39,647 bases of DNA from Roseomonas sp. (GCA_020250005.1 JADCES010000222.1:1-39647), one strand, 5' to 3'. Positions 30,672 through 39,647 are shown, counted from the stretch's first letter. The notes: a model not told the origin generated them from the letters alone. Numbers and translations are program-made.

Positions 30672-32327
30672 TCATTCAAAGAGACCGGCTTGGGAAGGGC
30701 GAGACGAGCGTTCGCGGGGGGCAGCCCGGAAGCCCTCGCCGCGGCCAATTGGGGGTAAGCGTTCGGCTTCATCATGCACACCGGCCATCAATTCGGCGAT
30801 GGTCTTGACCATGATCTTGCGAAACTGGCCAAGCCCGGTTGAGGCGTAACCATGCGAAGCGGCTTCGCGCAGCATGTCCCGCGTCGGGTCCGCCAAGGTG
30901 ATCAGCACGCCACCCAAGGCACCTTCGCGCTGCACCGTGCCGGCCAAATCCCGCACATCACGGACCGAAACATTCTCCCCGCCCTTCACGGAAACAATCA
31001 CGCGATCCAAATCGCCATCCCTGGGGCCGGTGCGGACCCAACGAATGCCATCAATACCGCGATCCGCACCCTTTTTCTTCCCGCCCTGCGGCACGGCATC
31101 CAACAGAGAAACCGCCCACCATTGGAATTGATGCTTGTCCCGCGCCGCCAAATCCCGCGCGGCAGACAAATCCCTCGGCGTGCCCAAGACCTCAAAGGCA
31201 ATATTGGGGAAGGCATCCTTCAGCCGACGCTCCACAAGGGAAATGGCGAGATGCGTGACATCAATCCCCACCCATCGCCGCCCGAGTTTTTCGGCAGCAT
31301 GAACCGCCGTGCCACAGCCGCAAAAAGGATCAAGCACAACATCACCGGGATTGGAGCACGCATTGATGATGCGTTCCAATAGCGTGAGGGGCTTTTGCGT
31401 GGGATAGCCGAGGCGTTCTTGGGCCTGGGAATTGATTGGGGGGATGTCATCCCAGGTGTCGCCGTGCGGAACGCCCTGCATTTCATCAAGGTATCGCTTA
31501 TATCGAGGCACTGCGCCCGGTTTTGGTTGTATCACACGCCCTGCATCAATGAGTTCTTGCATTTTCTTCTGCGAATAACGCCAAAAGCGCACGACTCCCA
31601 ATACCTCATAACTTGGATTGCCTTTTGCCGCACCGCCAGGCCCCGTGAGATCCCATAGGCCATAGCGACGGCCTGTCGGGTCCGTATGCGGGTATTTTTG
31701 ATTTATGTATTTTTCATCGTATTGCCCAAAGGATTGTTGAAATTTCATAAGGTCTGCGCTTTTCGCGTATCGGTGAATAATGTCATGAACACGTGGAAAA
31801 TGCTTTGCACCTTGAGCGAAGTCAGCCTTTGCTGAAGTTCTTTTCCAGACAATTTCGTTGACAAAATTTTCAACGCCAAAAATCCCATCTAGCAGAATCT
31901 TCAAATAATGGCTCGCGGTGGGGTCGCAGTGGAGGTAGAGCGATCCGGTTGGTTTCAGGACGCGGTGCAATTCAATCAGCCGTACCGCCATCATCGCCAG
32001 ATAAGCGGTCATGTCATTCTTGCCGAGGGCGGTAACAATGCCGCGCAGCAGGACGGAGGCGTCGGTATAGACACTCTGGGTCAGCACATCCTCATAGGCA
32101 GCGGCGGCGGCGTCGCCCCAGTGCCAGCTATCTTCGAAGGCTTCCAATTGGCTGTCGCTCATTTTGCCATCGGGGGCGCGGAACAGCACGTTATAGGTGG
32201 CCGCTGAATTGAAGGGCGGGTCCAGGTAGATCAGGTCAATGCTTTCATCCGGGATCAGCGGCTTGCCATCCGCATCCCGCCCGCGCAGCACGGCCAGATT
32301 ATCCCCGTAGAACAGCCTGTTTTTCAT
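30672..32327 (-). CDS. DNA methyltransferase fused to an Mrr-like nuclease domain
   Basis: 551 residues. The N-terminal two thirds is a beta-class amino-methyltransferase (motif order IV, target-recognition region, I). Motif IV is DPPFN (36-40), the recognition region spans about 150-290, and the SAM-binding motif I is DPFCGCGTA (333-341). This modifies N6 of adenine or N4 of cytosine. Residues about 395-500 form a restriction-endonuclease-like domain with GADRGIDG (Asp426) and IVSVKGG (Lys448), the D...xVK pattern of Mrr nucleases but with Ser446 where Glu or Gln is usual. No separate restriction or specificity gene is adjacent. It could be a one-protein restriction-modification enzyme, or the nuclease fold may serve only in DNA binding. 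The recognition region is AT-rich (line 31741-31800 is 24/60). Confidence 0.88.
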   Translation of the reverse strand: MKNRLFYGDNLAVLRGRDADGKPLIPDESIDLIYLDPPFNSAATYNVLFRAPDGKMSDSQLEAFEDSWHWGDAAAAAYEDVLTQSVYTDASVLLRGIVTALGKNDMTAYLAMMAVRLIELHRVLKPTGSLYLHCDPTASHYLKILLDGIFGVENFVNEIVWKRTSAKADFAQGAKHFPRVHDIIHRYAKSADLMKFQQSFGQYDEKYINQKYPHTDPTGRRYGLWDLTGPGGAAKGNPSYEVLGVVRFWRYSQKKMQELIDAGRVIQPKPGAVPRYKRYLDEMQGVPHGDTWDDIPPINSQAQERLGYPTQKPLTLLERIINACSNPGDVVLDPFCGCGTAVHAAEKLGRRWVGIDVTHLAISLVERRLKDAFPNIAFEVLGTPRDLSAARDLAARDKHQFQWWAVSLLDAVPQGGKKKGADRGIDGIRWVRTGPRDGDLDRVIVSVKGGENVSVRDVRDLAGTVQREGALGGVLITLADPTRDMLREAASHGYASTGLGQFRKIMVKTIAELMAGVHDEAERLPPIGRGEGFRAAPRERSSRPSQAGLFE

Positions 32328-32394
32328 GTGTGTTTGTTACCCAGCCTGGACTGCTGCCACCATGCCCTTATCGCGCCGATATTGCCAATTCTGG
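32313..32394. repeat. Direct repeat, right copy (methyltransferase 5' end and upstream region)
   Basis: Contains the first five codons and about 65 bases upstream of the methyltransferase start, and matches 30531-30604. The two copies enclose a 1.78-kb unit that recombination could delete. Confidence 0.8.
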
Positions 32395-32405
32395 CACCCG
32401 GTCCC

Positions 32406-32461
32406 GGCGGGGTCCGGGGTGGCACGGCCACCCCGGTGGGGGCTCCGGGGGCAAAGCCCCC
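32406..32461. repeat. Inverted repeat, right arm (REP-like)
   Basis: Reverse-complement partner of 30615-30670 with the same double-hairpin layout. It lies 79 bases before the methyltransferase start and 11 bases beyond the malic-enzyme stop, for which it may act as terminator. Confidence 0.85.
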
Positions 32462-32472
32462 GGTCTCCCCTC

Positions 32473-34746
32473 TCACCCCTTCCCATTCGCCTCAGCTACT
32501 GCGAGTGCGGTCAGGTTCAGAATGCCCCGCGCGGTCACGCTTGGTACCAGCACATGCACGGGCTTTTTCATGCCGAGCAGAAGCGGGCCCAATTGCAGCC
32601 CATCGGTGGCGGCCTTGGCCAGGTTGAAGGCGATATTGGCGGCGTCAATGCCGGGCATCACCAGCAGATTGGCCGCGCCGGTCAGTTTGCCATCGGGCAC
32701 GGCGCGGTCGCGGATGGCCGGCACCAGCGCGGCATCGGCGTGCATTTCGCCATCCACTTCCAGGGCGGGGTCACGCGCCTGGATCAGCGCGAGTGCTTCG
32801 CGCATCCGCCGTGCTGAGGGTGCGTGGGAAGCGCCGAAGGAAGAATGGGACAGCAATGCGACTTTCGGCTGCAAGCCAAAGCCGCGCACCTGTTCCGCCG
32901 CCAGCAGCGTCATTTCCGCGATCTGCGCGGCAGAGGGTTCCACGCAAAGATGCGTGTCCACCACGAACATATGTTCGCCATTGCGGGTGATCAGGCCGGA
33001 TACAGCGTAAACGCGCCCGACATCATCGCGCTTGCCGATAATATCAAGCACGTGGTGCCATTGATCCATCCAATCCTGCGTGCCGCCGCACAGCGCGGCA
33101 TCCACGAGGCCCGCTTCCAGCAGCAGCGAAGCCGCAACAGCATTGCGCGTTGCGACGCGCCGCCCGGCGGCATCCGGTGGTACGCCGCGGCGCGATACCT
33201 TACGCCGGTAAAGTTCCACCAGCGGGCCGAAGATTTCCGTATCCCGCGTGGGGTCCAAAACCTTCACGCTTTCGCCGACGGACATGCGCAAGCCCAAAGC
33301 CTCGCAGCGCGCGGCAATCACATCGGCGCGGCCGATCAGGAAGGGCTCGGCAATGCCTTCATCCAACACGGATTGTACGGCGCGGAGCGTGCGTTCATCC
33401 TCACCTTCCGCATAGGCGATGCGGCGTGGGCGTTTGCGCGCGGCTTCAAATACCGGGCGCATGAGGTTGCCGGAACGAAACACATTGCGTTCCAGCCGGC
33501 GGCGATAGGCGGCGAAATCATCAATCGGGCGTGTGGCAACACCGCTTGCCATGGCAGCGCGCGCGACGGCGGGCGCCACTTCCAGGATCAAGCGCGGGTC
33601 GAAGGGTTTTGGGATGATGTAATCAGCGCCAAAGATCGGCGCCTGCCCGCCATAGGCGGCGGCCACCACTTCAGATGCTTCAACGCGCGCGAGTGCGGCA
33701 ATGGCATCCGCTGCCGCCACCTTCATTTCCTCATTGATGGTGGTCGCACCGACATCGAGGGCACCACGGAAGATGAAGGGAAAGCAGAGGACATTATTGA
33801 CCTGGTTCGGATAATCCGTCCGCCCCGTTGCCACAATCGCATCCGGGCGCGCAGCGCGTACCGCTTCGGGCAGGATTTCGGGCTCAGGGTTCGCAAGCGC
33901 CAGCACCAAGGGGTTTGGCGCCAGCAGCTTCAGCCATTCTGGCTTCAGGACGCGCGGCGCGGATAGGCCGAGGAAGATATCGGCGCCGGGCAGTGCGTCT
34001 TGCAGGGTACGCGCATTGGTCTCAATCGCCCATTTGGCCTTGTAGGGGTCAAGATCATCACGCCCCTTATGCACCACGCCGCCAATATCGCAGATGGTGA
34101 CGTTTTCGCGCTTGAGGCCCATGGCGACCAGCAGATCAAGGCAGGCCAAAGCCGCAGCACCGCCGCCAGTATTGACCAGGCGCATATCTTCCAGCCGCTT
34201 GCCTTGCAGCAAAAGCCCATTGCGCACGGCAGCCGCGACAATAATCGCCGTGCCATGCTGATCATCGTGAAAGACCGGGATGCGCATGCGTTCGCGCAAG
34301 CGGCGTTCAACCTCAAAACACTCAGGTGCCTTGATGTCTTCCAGATTGATCGCGCCGAAGGAAGGCTCCAGCGCGGCAATCACCTCGATCAGCTTGTCGG
34401 GGTCGCGTTCGTCAATTTCGATATCAATCGAATCAATGCCGGCGAATTTCTGGAACAGAACCGCCTTGCCTTCCATGACGGGCTTGGACGCCAACGCGCC
34501 AATGGCACCAAGGCCAAGTACCGCCGTACCATTGGAAATCACCGCCACCAGATTGCCGCGCGCGGTATAGTCAAAGGCAGCGCTTGGGTCGGCGGCTATC
34601 GCCTCACACGCGGCAGCCACGCCTGGCGAATAGGCAAGGCCAAGGTCGCGTTGGGTTTCCATCCGCTTGGTCGGCGTGATGGAAAGCTTCCCGGGGCGGG
34701 GCAGCCGGTGGTAATCCAGCGCGGCTTTGCGGAAGTCATCATCCAT
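32473..34746 (-). CDS. maeB: NADP-dependent malic enzyme, multimodular (MaeB)
   Basis: 757 residues from ATG 34746; the longer in-frame reading runs into tRNA-Leu and is rejected. The malic-enzyme part (1-430) has [13 protein letters not shown], the metal site HDDQHGTAI, the nucleotide-binding [16 protein letters not shown] and [13 protein letters not shown]. The C-terminal part (about 435-757) is a phosphotransacetylase-like domain ([32 protein letters not shown]) that is regulatory rather than catalytic in this enzyme class. It converts malate to pyruvate and CO2 with NADPH production, feeding biosynthesis and gluconeogenesis. Confidence 0.95.
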   Translation of the reverse strand: MDDDFRKAALDYHRLPRPGKLSITPTKRMETQRDLGLAYSPGVAAACEAIAADPSAAFDYTARGNLVAVISNGTAVLGLGAIGALASKPVMEGKAVLFQKFAGIDSIDIEIDERDPDKLIEVIAALEPSFGAINLEDIKAPECFEVERRLRERMRIPVFHDDQHGTAIIVAAAVRNGLLLQGKRLEDMRLVNTGGGAAALACLDLLVAMGLKRENVTICDIGGVVHKGRDDLDPYKAKWAIETNARTLQDALPGADIFLGLSAPRVLKPEWLKLLAPNPLVLALANPEPEILPEAVRAARPDAIVATGRTDYPNQVNNVLCFPFIFRGALDVGATTINEEMKVAAADAIAALARVEASEVVAAAYGGQAPIFGADYIIPKPFDPRLILEVAPAVARAAMASGVATRPIDDFAAYRRRLERNVFRSGNLMRPVFEAARKRPRRIAYAEGEDERTLRAVQSVLDEGIAEPFLIGRADVIAARCEALGLRMSVGESVKVLDPTRDTEIFGPLVELYRRKVSRRGVPPDAAGRRVATRNAVAASLLLEAGLVDAALCGGTQDWMDQWHHVLDIIGKRDDVGRVYAVSGLITRNGEHMFVVDTHLCVEPSAAQIAEMTLLAAEQVRGFGLQPKVALLSHSSFGASHAPSARRMREALALIQARDPALEVDGEMHADAALVPAIRDRAVPDGKLTGAANLLVMPGIDAANIAFNLAKAATDGLQLGPLLLGMKKPVHVLVPSVTARGILNLTALAVAEANGKG

Positions 34747-34786
34747 GAGGGCAACCTTACCCGGCAACACCCGAAAGGGTGAAATA

Positions 34787-34872
34787 TGGTGCGGCCAAGA
34801 AGATTCGAACTTCCACGGGGTTTCCCCCACCAGCACCTCAAGCTGGCGCGTCTACCATTCCGCCATGGCCGC
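34787..34872 (-). tRNA. tRNA-Leu (anticodon GAG)
   Basis: Read on the minus strand, GCGGCCA (5' end at 34872) pairs with TGGCCGC at the 3' end, followed by discriminator A and encoded CCA (34789-34787). The anticodon stem CCAGC/GCTGG encloses TTGAGGT with anticodon GAG. The long variable arm (GGTGGGGGAAACCCCGT) is typical of class II leucine tRNAs. It reads CUC and CUU. Confidence 0.96.
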
Positions 34873-34902
34873 AAACCAGGTAGAAGGCGGGCGCTATAGC
34901 CG

Positions 34903-35565
34903 ATGAATGCGCTGCCATCAACGCCCGCCCTTGAATGGGAAACCCTGCCGGGCCTGACCCCCTATGCCGAGACGTTGGCACGAATGGAGACCCGCGCCGC
35001 GGCCATACGCGCCGGCACGGCGGCTGAGGCTGTGTGGTTGGTGGAACACCCGCCCAGCTACACTGCCGGCACGTCGGCCCGCGCCGAGGATTTGCGCGAT
35101 GCCCGCTTCCCAGTGTTTGAGGCTGGGCGCGGCGGGCAATGGACCTATCACGGGCCGGGCCAGCGCACCGGGTATGTGATGCTTGATCTGCATCGCCCCC
35201 ATGGCGGCGTCCCGGCGCGCGATGTCCGGGCCTTTGTCGCCGGGTTGGAAGAATGGATGATCCGCACGCTGGCGCATTTCGGCGTTCAGGGCGAAAGGCG
35301 CGAAGGCCGGGTTGGGATTTGGGTGGCGGATCGCGCGTCCGGGCAGGAAGCCAAGATCGGCGCCATTGGGGTGCGCGTGACGCGCTGGGTGTCCTGGCAT
35401 GGCGTGGCCTTGAATGTGGCGCCCGATCTGGCGCATTTCGGTGGTATCGTGCCCTGCGGGATCGCGGAACATGGCGTGACCAGCCTGCACGCACTCGGCA
35501 TCCCGGCCAGCATGGCGCAGGTGGATCAGGCGCTGCGCAGCGCTTGGGGACAGGTTTTTGACTGA
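34903..35565 (+). CDS. lipB: Octanoyltransferase LipB
   Basis: 220 residues. [14 protein letters not shown] is the substrate pocket, [22 protein letters not shown] the core motif, and [10 protein letters not shown] contains the catalytic Lys. [12 protein letters not shown] near residue 187 holds the Cys that accepts the octanoyl group. It transfers octanoate from acyl carrier protein to lipoyl domains of 2-oxoacid dehydrogenases and the glycine cleavage system. The gene starts 30 bases from the 5' end of the divergently read tRNA-Leu. Confidence 0.94.
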   Translation: MNALPSTPALEWETLPGLTPYAETLARMETRAAAIRAGTAAEAVWLVEHPPSYTAGTSARAEDLRDARFPVFEAGRGGQWTYHGPGQRTGYVMLDLHRPHGGVPARDVRAFVAGLEEWMIRTLAHFGVQGERREGRVGIWVADRASGQEAKIGAIGVRVTRWVSWHGVALNVAPDLAHFGGIVPCGIAEHGVTSLHALGIPASMAQVDQALRSAWGQVFD

Positions 35566-35632
35566 AACTCCGGCTGCGAATCGTGCGGTTTTCCTTTAAG
35601 GCGACATTTCCCGGCCACTGGAGCGCCCCGCC

Positions 35633-36100
35633 ATGCCCATCCCTATCGCCTCTGACCATGCCGGCCTGCCGCTGAAACAGGCGTTGAGGGCCGCCTTGGA
35701 AGCCGAGGGGCTGGTTTTCGATGATTTGGGCACGCATGGCCTGGAATCGGTGGATTACCCGGATTTCGCCCATGCGGTCTGCGAACGCGTGGCGGGGAGT
35801 GAGGGCTTCGGTATTCTGGTCTGCGGTACCGGGATTGGCATGGCCATGGCTGCCAATCGCCACCCCAGCATCCGGGCTGCCGTCTTGCATAACGCGACCG
35901 AAGCGCGGCTGACCCGCGCCCATAACAATGCCAATATCGCCTGCCTCGGCGCCCGCACAACGGGGATCGAGGTCGCGCTGGATGCCATCCGCGCCTTTCT
36001 GGCCGCTCCTTTCGAAGGCGGGCGGCATGTAGGGCGGGTACAAAAACTCAATCCGGCGCTTGCCAAGCAGGGTGCCACGGGCGCAAAAACAACGCCATGA
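35633..36100 (+). CDS. rpiB: Ribose-5-phosphate isomerase B
   Basis: 155 residues of the RpiB/LacAB fold. [18 protein letters not shown] opens the chain, Asp-His being the substrate-binding pair. The catalytic loop is [13 protein letters not shown], with the general-base Cys near residue 64. [23 protein letters not shown] is the second signature. It interconverts ribulose- and ribose-5-phosphate in the pentose phosphate pathway. Its stop overlaps the glyA start by 4 bases; rpiB-glyA-nrdR-rib is a frequent order in alphaproteobacteria. Confidence 0.95.
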   Translation: MPIPIASDHAGLPLKQALRAALEAEGLVFDDLGTHGLESVDYPDFAHAVCERVAGSEGFGILVCGTGIGMAMAANRHPSIRAAVLHNATEARLTRAHNNANIACLGARTTGIEVALDAIRAFLAAPFEGGRHVGRVQKLNPALAKQGATGAKTTP

Positions 36101-37434
36101 AAACCCCCCTCCCTGCCCTGGTCCGTGCGCCGGAAGGCCTCGGCGCCGCCCCGCCCCCCGCCGGCTTTTTCACCGCCAGCCTGGCCGCGTCCGATCCTGA
36201 AATCGCCGCCGCCGTGGCGCAGGAATTGGAACGCGAACAGGATGGGATTGAGCTGATCGCCTCAGAAAACATCGTCTCCCGCGCTGTGATGGAAGCGCAG
36301 GGGTCGGTGATGACGAATAAATACGCCGAAGGCTATCCGGGGCGGCGCTATTACGGCGGGTGTGAGGCGGTGGATATCGCCGAAAGGCTCGCGATTGAAC
36401 GCGCCTGCAAGCTGTTTGATTGCGGTTTTGCGAATGTGCAGCCGCATTCGGGCGCGCAGGCCAATCAGGCGGTGTTCCTGGCACTGTTGCAGCCGGGTGA
36501 TTGCTTCATGGGGCTTGATCTCGCGGCTGGTGGGCATTTGACGCATGGGTCACTCGCCAATCTTTCCGGTAAATGGTTCAAGCCGGTGCCCTATACGGTG
36601 CGGCGCGAAGACCAGCAGATTGATATGGCGGAGGTGGCGCGCATTGCGCGGGAAGCAAAGCCCAAGCTGATCATCGCCGGCGGCAGCGCCTATGCCCGTG
36701 TGTGGGATTTCGCGGCCTTCCGCGCCATTGCCGATGAGGTCGGTGCCCTTTTCATGGTGGATATGGCGCATTTCGCGGGGCTGGTGGCGGGTGGCGCGCA
36801 TCCTTCGCCTTTCCCCCATGCGCATGTTGCGACCACCACCACGCATAAAACCTTGCGAGGCCCGCGTGGCGGCATGATTTTGACGAATGATGAGGCGCTG
36901 GCGAAGAAATTCAACAGTGCCGTTTTCCCTGGCTTGCAAGGCGGGCCGCTGATGCATGTTATCGCGGCCAAGGCGGTGGCGTTCGGGGAAGCGCTGCGCC
37001 CGGAATTCCGTACCTATTCGCGCCAGATCGTCGCCAATGCCAAGGCGCTGGCGGGTGAATTGCAGGCGCAGGGTTTGGATCTGGTGACGGGTGGCACAGA
37101 TAATCACCTGTTGCTGGTTGATTTGCGGCCGAAGAAGCTGACCGGGAAGGTCGCTGAAGCCGCACTCAATCGCGCGCATCTGACCTGCAACAAGAACGCC
37201 ATTCCCTTTGACCCCGAAAAGCCGATGGTGACATCGGGTGTGCGCCTTGGTACGCCCGCCGGCACCACGCGCGGCTTTGGGGAAGCGGAATTCCGCCAAA
37301 TCGGCAAGCTGATTGGTGAAGTGCTGGATGGCGCGGCGCGGGCCAATGATGAAGCCGGCAATAGCGCGGGGGAAGCTTCCGTGAAGGCGCGGGTGATGGA
37401 ACTCTGCCATCGCTTCCCGATCTACCCGGCATGA
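36097..37434 (+). CDS. glyA: Serine hydroxymethyltransferase
   Basis: 445 residues with a short extra N-terminal tail (about 1-20) compared with E. coli GlyA. Core motifs are [37 protein letters not shown], seen in parts around residues 49-87, then [13 protein letters not shown] and the PLP-lysine motif [14 protein letters not shown] (Lys about 251). It converts serine and tetrahydrofolate to glycine and methylene-tetrahydrofolate, the main one-carbon source. It is coupled on both sides by ATGA overlaps, to rpiB and nrdR. Confidence 0.97.
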   Translation: MKTPLPALVRAPEGLGAAPPPAGFFTASLAASDPEIAAAVAQELEREQDGIELIASENIVSRAVMEAQGSVMTNKYAEGYPGRRYYGGCEAVDIAERLAIERACKLFDCGFANVQPHSGAQANQAVFLALLQPGDCFMGLDLAAGGHLTHGSLANLSGKWFKPVPYTVRREDQQIDMAEVARIAREAKPKLIIAGGSAYARVWDFAAFRAIADEVGALFMVDMAHFAGLVAGGAHPSPFPHAHVATTTTHKTLRGPRGGMILTNDEALAKKFNSAVFPGLQGGPLMHVIAAKAVAFGEALRPEFRTYSRQIVANAKALAGELQAQGLDLVTGGTDNHLLLVDLRPKKLTGKVAEAALNRAHLTCNKNAIPFDPEKPMVTSGVRLGTPAGTTRGFGEAEFRQIGKLIGEVLDGAARANDEAGNSAGEASVKARVMELCHRFPIYPA

Positions 37435-37886
37435 AGTGCCCCTTCTGCGGATTTGAGGATACGCAGGTCAAGGATAGCCGCCCGGCGGAAGATAGCGCGG
37501 CCATTCGCCGCCGCCGCGCCTGCCCGGAATGCGGCGCGCGCTTCACCACGTTTGAACGTGTGCAGCTGCGCGAGATTACCATCATCAAGACCGATGGGCG
37601 GCGCGTACCGTTTGAACGTGAAAAGCTCGCGCGGTCCATTCGCGTTGCCTTGCGCAAGCGCCCGGTAGATGAAGACCGCATCGAAAAACTGGTGAATTCC
37701 ATCCAGCGCCGGCTGGAAACCGAAGGCGAAAGCGATATCCCCTCACACAAGATCGGGGAGATTGTGATGGAAACGCTGAAGGAATTGGACCAGGTGGCCT
37801 ATGTGCGCTTCGCCAGCGTCTATCGCAATTTTGGCGAGGCGAAGGATTTTCAGGCTTTTCTCGGTGAATTGGGGCGGAAGGAATAG
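37431..37886 (+). CDS. nrdR: NrdR transcriptional repressor of ribonucleotide reductases
   Basis: 151 residues. The N-terminal zinc ribbon has CPFCG and [14 protein letters not shown], with Arg-rich DNA contacts between (IRRRRA). An ATP-cone domain (about 49-139) starts at [11 protein letters not shown]-like sequence ([18 protein letters not shown]) and binds ATP or dATP. It represses nrd genes when dATP is high. The length is standard. The gene overlaps glyA by 4 bases and is followed 33 bases later by ribD. Confidence 0.97.
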   Translation: MKCPFCGFEDTQVKDSRPAEDSAAIRRRRACPECGARFTTFERVQLREITIIKTDGRRVPFEREKLARSIRVALRKRPVDEDRIEKLVNSIQRRLETEGESDIPSHKIGEIVMETLKELDQVAYVRFASVYRNFGEAKDFQAFLGELGRKE

Positions 37887-37919
37887 CGCCCGCGCGGCGC
37901 TGACCCAGATGATGCCGCG

Positions 37920-39023
37920 ATGACGGATGATTTGCTGCATATGCGCGTGGCTTTGGCCCTGGCGCGGCGTGGCTTGGGCAATGCCTGGCCGAACCCGGCG
38001 GTGGGCTGCGTGCTGGTGAAGGATGGCCGCGTGATTGGGCGCGGCTGGACGCAACCCGGCGGTCGCCCGCATGCGGAAACCGAAGCCTTGCGCCGCGCGG
38101 GTGATGCAGCGCGCGGTGCCACCGCTTATGTAACGCTAGAGCCCTGTTCCCACCACGGCCGCACGCCGCCTTGTTGTGAGGCTTTGGCTGGGGCCGGCAT
38201 CGCCCGCGTGGTGATGGCGATGCGCGATCCTGACCCGCGCGTGAATGGCCGTGGGCTTGCCATGCTGCGTGGTGCCGGGATTGTTGTGGAGGAGGGACTT
38301 TTGGAGGCCGAAGCCCGCGCGCTCAATGCCGGGTTTTTCCGCCGCATTCAGGCCGGCATGCCGGTAGTGACGCTGAAGCTTGCTTCCACACTTGATGGCC
38401 GTATCGCGACGGCTTCCGGTGAAAGCCGCTGGATCACGGGGCAAGCAGCACGGCGCGAAGTGCATGCGCTGCGCGCGCGGCATGATGCGATCCTGGTTGG
38501 TTCCGGCACGGTGCTGGCGGATGACCCGGACCTGACCTGCCGCATTCCAGGCATGGAGCGTGTGCCGATGCTGCGCGTGGTGGCGGATGCAAGGCTGCGC
38601 ACGCCGCCCGCTGCCCGGCTGGTGCAGGGCGCGGCGCTGGCGCCGGTGCTGATCATCACAGCGCCCGGGCACCCGCCGGCGGCGCAGGCGCCCTTTATCG
38701 CCGCCGGGGCGGATATTGTGACGGTGCCGGCCCATGCGGCTGGCGGGCTTGATCTGCCTTCCCTGCTGCGCGCCCTTGGCCGGCGCGGGGTGACGCGCGT
38801 GCTCGCTGAAGGCGGCGCAGGGCTGGCGGCGGCGCTGCTCCGCCAGGACCTCGTGGATCGGCTGGTTTGGTTCCATGCGCCCGCCGTGATGGGCGGCGAT
38901 GGGCATCCGGCGCTGGAGGGCTTGCGTCTTGCCGCGCTCAGCGCCATGCCTCGTTTTCGTCGCACGGCGCAAAGGGCGCTGGGCGATGATATGCTCTCTG
39001 AATTCGAACGCATTGGGGATTAG
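37920..39023 (+). CDS. ribD: Bifunctional riboflavin biosynthesis deaminase/reductase RibD
   Basis: 367 residues. The deaminase half (1-145) has zinc ligands in HAETEA (His51, Glu53) and PCSHHGRTPPC (Cys76, Cys85). The reductase half (about 146-367) begins VTLKLASTLDGRIATASGESRWITG and includes LAEGGAGLAAALL. It deaminates the pyrimidine produced by RibA and then reduces the ribosyl side chain with NADPH. ribE starts 4 bases after its stop. Confidence 0.96.
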   Translation: MTDDLLHMRVALALARRGLGNAWPNPAVGCVLVKDGRVIGRGWTQPGGRPHAETEALRRAGDAARGATAYVTLEPCSHHGRTPPCCEALAGAGIARVVMAMRDPDPRVNGRGLAMLRGAGIVVEEGLLEAEARALNAGFFRRIQAGMPVVTLKLASTLDGRIATASGESRWITGQAARREVHALRARHDAILVGSGTVLADDPDLTCRIPGMERVPMLRVVADARLRTPPAARLVQGAALAPVLIITAPGHPPAAQAPFIAAGADIVTVPAHAAGGLDLPSLLRALGRRGVTRVLAEGGAGLAAALLRQDLVDRLVWFHAPAVMGGDGHPALEGLRLAALSAMPRFRRTAQRALGDDMLSEFERIGD

Positions 39024-39027
39024 CGCC

Positions 39028-39639
39028 ATGTTCACCGGTATCGTCACCGCCCTTGGCACGGTCAGAGAGGTGCAGCCGATTGGCGGCGGGCATGATTTGC
39101 GCCTGGTGATGGGCGTGACCCCGGATTTCCTGCTGCAACCAATACCGGCCGTGCTTGGCGCTTCCATTTGCTGTTCGGGCGTGTGCCTGACGGTGGTGCA
39201 GTTGTCAGCGGATTCCTTCAGCGTGGATGCCTCGGCCGAAACGGTCGCGAAAACCACTTTGGGTGGCTGGAAGAAAGGCTCCAAGGTCAATCTGGAACGG
39301 GCGCTGCGCCTTGGCGATGAATTGGGCGGGCATTTGGTCTCGGGCCATGTGGATGGCGTGGCGGAGGTGATTTCGGCGACCCCCGAAAATGCCTCGGTCC
39401 GCTGGCGCTTCCGTGCGCCGGAGGCTTTGGCGCCTTTCATCGCGTCTAAAGGTTCTGTCGCGCTTGATGGTGTTTCGCTGACCGTGAATGAGGTTGACGG
39501 CGCGACCTTTGGCGTCAACATCATACCGCATACCGCCGCGATGACAGGCTTTGGCACGCTCCAGCCCGGTGATCGCGTCAATATCGAAATAGACACGCTG
39601 GCCCGTTACGTCGCCCGCATGATGGAGTTCAGGGCATGA
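39028..39639 (+). CDS. ribE: Riboflavin synthase alpha chain
   Basis: 203 residues from ATG 39028; the in-frame reading from 38899 lies inside ribD. The two tandem lumazine-binding repeats each begin with a characteristic block: MFTGIVTALGTV at residue 1 and GGHLVSGHVDGVAEV near residue 105. Each has a C-x-S/C-x-V-C-L-T- or S-L-T-V-type strand (GVCLTVV, GVSLTVNEV). It dismutates two lumazine molecules to riboflavin and the pyrimidine. It is coupled to ribD and to a next gene by ATGA. Confidence 0.96.
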   Translation: MFTGIVTALGTVREVQPIGGGHDLRLVMGVTPDFLLQPIPAVLGASICCSGVCLTVVQLSADSFSVDASAETVAKTTLGGWKKGSKVNLERALRLGDELGGHLVSGHVDGVAEVISATPENASVRWRFRAPEALAPFIASKGSVALDGVSLTVNEVDGATFGVNIIPHTAAMTGFGTLQPGDRVNIEIDTLARYVARMMEFRA

Positions 39640-39647
39640 CTTCCCAA
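39636..39647 (+). CDS. Start of the next gene in the rib operon (partial)
   Basis: ATG 39636 overlaps the ribE stop by 4 bases and opens MTSQ before the window ends. By operon logic it is probably ribB/ribBA or ribH, but four residues cannot decide. Confidence 0.4.

Noticed and set aside
32824-33966. 380-codon open frame on the + strand opposite maeB
   Set aside because: No domain, and fully antisense to malic enzyme.
34838-36043. 401-codon open frame on the - strand opposite lipB and rpiB
   Set aside because: Low-complexity Arg/Pro/His-rich translation, and it overlaps tRNA-Leu and two well-supported genes.
38136-39596. 486-codon open frame on the - strand across ribD and ribE
   Set aside because: It covers two clear genes on the other strand, has no recognisable domain and has composition typical of a shadow frame.

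Overview
The window is about 39.6 kb of high-GC chromosome (one ordinary 60-base line counted by eye is 41/60 G+C). It looks alphaproteobacterial and most like the Acetobacteraceae/Roseomonas group. The reasons are two Bug-type solute-binding proteins, a PleD-type diguanylate cyclase, a DUF1491 protein, a V4R/NIPSNAP pair and a Sox sulfur-oxidation cluster. The housekeeping run rpiB-glyA-nrdR-ribD-ribE agrees with this. The taxonomic call is inference from gene content, not from a marker gene.

Layout. 1-4.2 kb: a thiolase-like protein with its DUF35 partner, a CHAP-domain lipoprotein, tRNA-Lys(CTT), a decayed amidase pseudogene, and VOC and rhodanese genes preceded by two copies of the same leader. 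4.2-8.4 kb: a Bug protein, an OmpR-type two-component pair and a zinc-ribbon methyltransferase. 8.4-15.3 kb: sulfur oxidation (soxD, soxC, a flavoprotein plus small cytochrome resembling FccAB/SoxEF, a divergent cytochrome c, soxB, soxZ, soxY). soxX and soxA are not in the window. 15.3-18 kb: a cysteine desulfurase and IscR-type regulator, divergent from a COG2945-type hydrolase. 18-23.9 kb: a second Bug protein, a hexapeptide acetyltransferase, a glyoxalase-like protein, PleD, a flavin-reductase-fold protein, and NIPSNAP and V4R proteins.

23.9-25.65 kb is the most unusual stretch. It is a low-GC two-gene operon (lines counted at 24/60 and 27/60 G+C) encoding a ParA/MinD-type ATPase translationally coupled to a HEPN-domain protein with the RNase-type R-x4-H motif. 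It is a candidate undescribed defence or toxin-like module. 25.9-30.5 kb holds ordinary genes (DUF1491, a small basic protein, an alpha/beta hydrolase, a DMT exporter, DnaJ and VWA proteins, MgtC). 30.5-32.5 kb is a second accessory unit: a beta-class DNA methyltransferase fused to an Mrr-like nuclease domain. It is bracketed by a direct repeat that includes its own first five codons and by near-perfect inverted repeats, and its target-recognition region is AT-rich.

32.5-39.6 kb is core metabolism: malic enzyme maeB, tRNA-Leu(GAG), lipB, then rpiB, glyA, nrdR, ribD, ribE and the first codons of a further gene, mostly with 4-base ATGA overlaps typical of an operon.

How the genes work together. 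SoxYZ carries the sulfur substrate, SoxB hydrolyses off sulfate and SoxCD oxidises the bound sulfane sulfur. The FccAB/SoxEF-like pair handles sulfide, and the small cytochromes collect electrons. Substrate loading by SoxXA would have to be encoded elsewhere. The accessory units (ParA-HEPN, methyltransferase-nuclease) are the parts most likely acquired by transfer.
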